NCBI GenBank assembly: GCA_016793305.1
Contig: JAEUHU010000050.1
Location: forward strand, 1 to 23,359
Direction of reading: 5' to 3'
Length of the DNA: 23,359 nucleotides
Source: Planctomycetota bacterium
GTDB lineage: Bacteria; Planctomycetota; UBA1135; UBA2386
Shown here: positions 22,284 to 23,359 of the stretch, piece by piece
Layout: each line of letters opens with the position of its first letter
How positions within the stretch are numbered: the first letter of the stretch is position 1
Translations under genes and position numbers: made by a program
The notes under the pieces: model-generated
The model's input: only the letters and a program-made list of their open reading frames with translations
Told to the model about the DNA's origin: nothing
Database searches by the model: none

Positions 22284-22851
22284 GCGGCTGCTGCCGGGTC
22301 TGCTGCTGCTGGCCGCCTGCTCGGGCGAGCCGGCAGCGCCTGCACCCGAGGCCACTCCGGCGGTGGTGACGTCGCCGAAGACCCCGCCGGCCCCGGCGAC
22401 GAACACCTTCCCCGTCGAAGCCCGCGACACCGCCGGCGTGATGCAGTGGCTCGCGGCGCAGCGCGGCAAGCCGGTGCTGGTCAACTTCTGGGCGACCTGG
22501 TGCGCACCGTGCGTCGCCGAACTGCCCGACCTGCTGGCCGGCACGCGCACGTTCCGCGACGGCGGTGGCGTGGTTCTCACCGTCGCGATGGAGCAGCTCG
22601 GCCTCGACCTGACGGTCGAGCAAGCGGTCGCCAAGGCCACCGCGAAGGCCAAGGAGCTCGGCTTCGACGTGCCGCTGCTGGTCTGCACCGACGACGAGAT
22701 GACCAAGATCCGCCAGGTGCTCGGCGTCGAGATCGGCGGCCTGCCGCAGACGCTGACCTACGACCGGGCCGGCAAGCTGGTGCACCAGCACGAAGGGCCG
22801 GCGGACGCCGAGGAGTTCGCGGCGCTGGCGAAGGACGCGGCGGCGCGCTGA
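22273..22851 (+). CDS. TlpA-like thioredoxin lipoprotein
   Basis: The 192-residue protein starts at a GTG at 22273 that overlaps the redoxin gene's end by 11 bases. The lipoprotein signal (VAAERLLPGLLLLAAC, Cys16) supports this start. Earlier in-frame starts would translate the redoxin's Gly/Arg tail in another frame. After a Pro/Ala linker, the thioredoxin-like domain has VLVNFWATWCAPCVAEL (Cys77, Cys80). The cis-proline is in GGLPQTLTYD. TlpA/ResA-like proteins reduce disulfides outside the cytoplasm, for example in cytochrome c maturation; the specific partner is unknown. It probably works with the upstream redoxin and receives electrons from a DsbD-like protein such as the convergent gene at the right edge. 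Both catalytic cysteines are present. Confidence 0.9.
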   Translation: MAAERLLPGLLLLAACSGEPAAPAPEATPAVVTSPKTPPAPATNTFPVEARDTAGVMQWLAAQRGKPVLVNFWATWCAPCVAELPDLLAGTRTFRDGGGVVLTVAMEQLGLDLTVEQAVAKATAKAKELGFDVPLLVCTDDEMTKIRQVLGVEIGGLPQTLTYDRAGKLVHQHEGPADAEEFAALAKDAAAR

Positions 22852-22864
22852 CGCGGCGGCCGCG
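22852..22864. terminator. Short inverted repeat between convergent redox genes
   Basis: CGCGG-CGG-CCGCG is a 5-bp stem with a 3-base loop in the 19-base gap between the converging TlpA-like and DsbD-like genes. It has no T-tract and could be chance in GC-rich DNA. Confidence 0.25.
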
Positions 22865-22870
22865 CGTCGC

Positions 22871-23359
22871 TCACTTCGCGACCGGCGGCAGCGGCCGCCC
22901 AGTCTTCTGCAGCGAGCTCTCGAGGAACTTGCGGTAGCCGGGCAGCCAGTCGCCGCTCAGCACATACTCGACGATCGTCGTGCCGACGTTCGGGTCGACG
23001 CTGACGTAGGTCGGCGTGGTGATCCGGCCGCCGACCAGGTCCTTGCGCAGCTGCAGGTGCCGCGCCCACTTCTCCGGCGCGATCACGTCCGGGTTGTCCA
23101 TGTGCAGACGCGCTTCGACGAACTGCGCCTCGAGCAGCGGGGCGATCTGGTCGTCCGGCATGATGCCGCGCTCGACCATGCGGCAGTTGGCGCACGTGAA
23201 GCCGGTGAAGTTCACCAGCACCAGCTTGCCCTCGGCCTTGGCCCGGGCGGCGGCCGCCTCGTAGTCGTCGACGACGATCGGGTGGCGGGCGATCTCCTTC
23301 ATGCCATAGGCCGGCGCCAACGCGTTCATCACGAAGTCGAGCTTGTAGCCGAGCGCGCC
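22871..23359 (-). CDS. DsbD-like protein, C-terminal thioredoxin domain (5' truncated)
   Basis: The frame stays open to the right edge (upstream residues read GALGYKLDFV), so the N-terminus is missing. The visible ~160 residues form a thioredoxin-like domain. VVDDYEAAAARAKAEGKLVLVNFTGFTCANCRMVE carries the active CANC pair, and ITTPTYVSVDP gives the cis-proline region. The F-T-G-x-T-C-x-N-C pattern is typical of the C-terminal domain of DsbD/ScsB-type proteins, which move electrons across the membrane to periplasmic thioredoxins. The missing upstream part would be expected to hold the membrane CcdA-like domain, but this cannot be seen. The thioredoxin family without a membrane part is the alternative. 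It converges with the TlpA-like lipoprotein gene, a plausible client. Confidence 0.8.
   Translation of the reverse strand, partial: GALGYKLDFVMNALAPAYGMKEIARHPIVVDDYEAAAARAKAEGKLVLVNFTGFTCANCRMVERGIMPDDQIAPLLEAQFVEARLHMDNPDVIAPEKWARHLQLRKDLVGGRITTPTYVSVDPNVGTTIVEYVLSGDWLPGYRKFLESSLQKTGRPLPPVAK

Overview
This is a high-GC (roughly 70%) bacterial window with dense, short-spaced genes. The gene types suggest a Planctomycetota-like bacterium: a large secreted protein of WNG-type repeats, lipoprotein and signal-peptide thioredoxins, an ECF sigma factor coupled to a membrane-anchored propeller protein, and a sigma-54 activator. This assignment is inference from gene content only, because there is no rRNA or tRNA here.

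Layout. 1-1721 is the 3' part of a secreted repeat (propeller-like) protein, followed by a small membrane protein (1737-2303). On the minus strand, 2335-3579 is one gene interrupted by a single in-frame TGA. I read it as a lipoprotein-type, two-domain AhpD/carboxymuconolactone-decarboxylase-like selenoprotein with a C-x-x-Sec active site and a SECIS-like hairpin just after the TGA. Divergent from it (3653-5167) is a vanadium-dependent haloperoxidase lipoprotein with all seven vanadate-site residues, then a small conserved-looking protein (5228-5536).

5540-9020 is a self-contained stress or redox module. A GAF-AAA-Fis sigma-54 activator with a four-cysteine cluster (minus strand) faces a CMD/AhpD-like protein, a DsrE-family protein and a PPOX-fold flavoprotein (plus strand). 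The gap holds a near-consensus sigma-54 promoter and three copies of an ACGAA-N2-TTCGT palindrome at enhancer distance, so the module's regulation can be read directly from the sequence.

9050-14022 is a minus-strand run: a GT4-type glycosyltransferase, a DUF3817 membrane protein, a GT39/ArnT-like membrane glycosyltransferase, and a methyl-accepting chemotaxis protein with a heme-c (CMGCH) Tll0287-like sensor domain. 14213-15834 is an ECF sigma factor overlapping (ATGA) a membrane protein with a 40-residue-period propeller, a candidate anti-sigma/sensor. 15867-18620 (minus) is a 917-residue exported protein of unknown function whose start codon abuts a nested inverted repeat.

18794-23359 is rich in extracytoplasmic thiol chemistry: a tandem thioredoxin protein, a DUF3592 protein, an HtrA-like protease, a one-cysteine redoxin with an RGG-like tail, a TlpA-like lipoprotein, and the thioredoxin end of a DsbD-like protein cut by the right edge. 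Several convergent gene ends carry GC-rich hairpins without T-tracts.

The best candidates for something new are the Sec-containing AhpD-like lipoprotein paired with a vanadium haloperoxidase, and the sigma-54/GAF-cysteine-controlled CMD-DsrE-PPOX operon. No gene-free stretch exceeds 300 bases. I saw no tRNA, rRNA, CRISPR array or insertion sequence.
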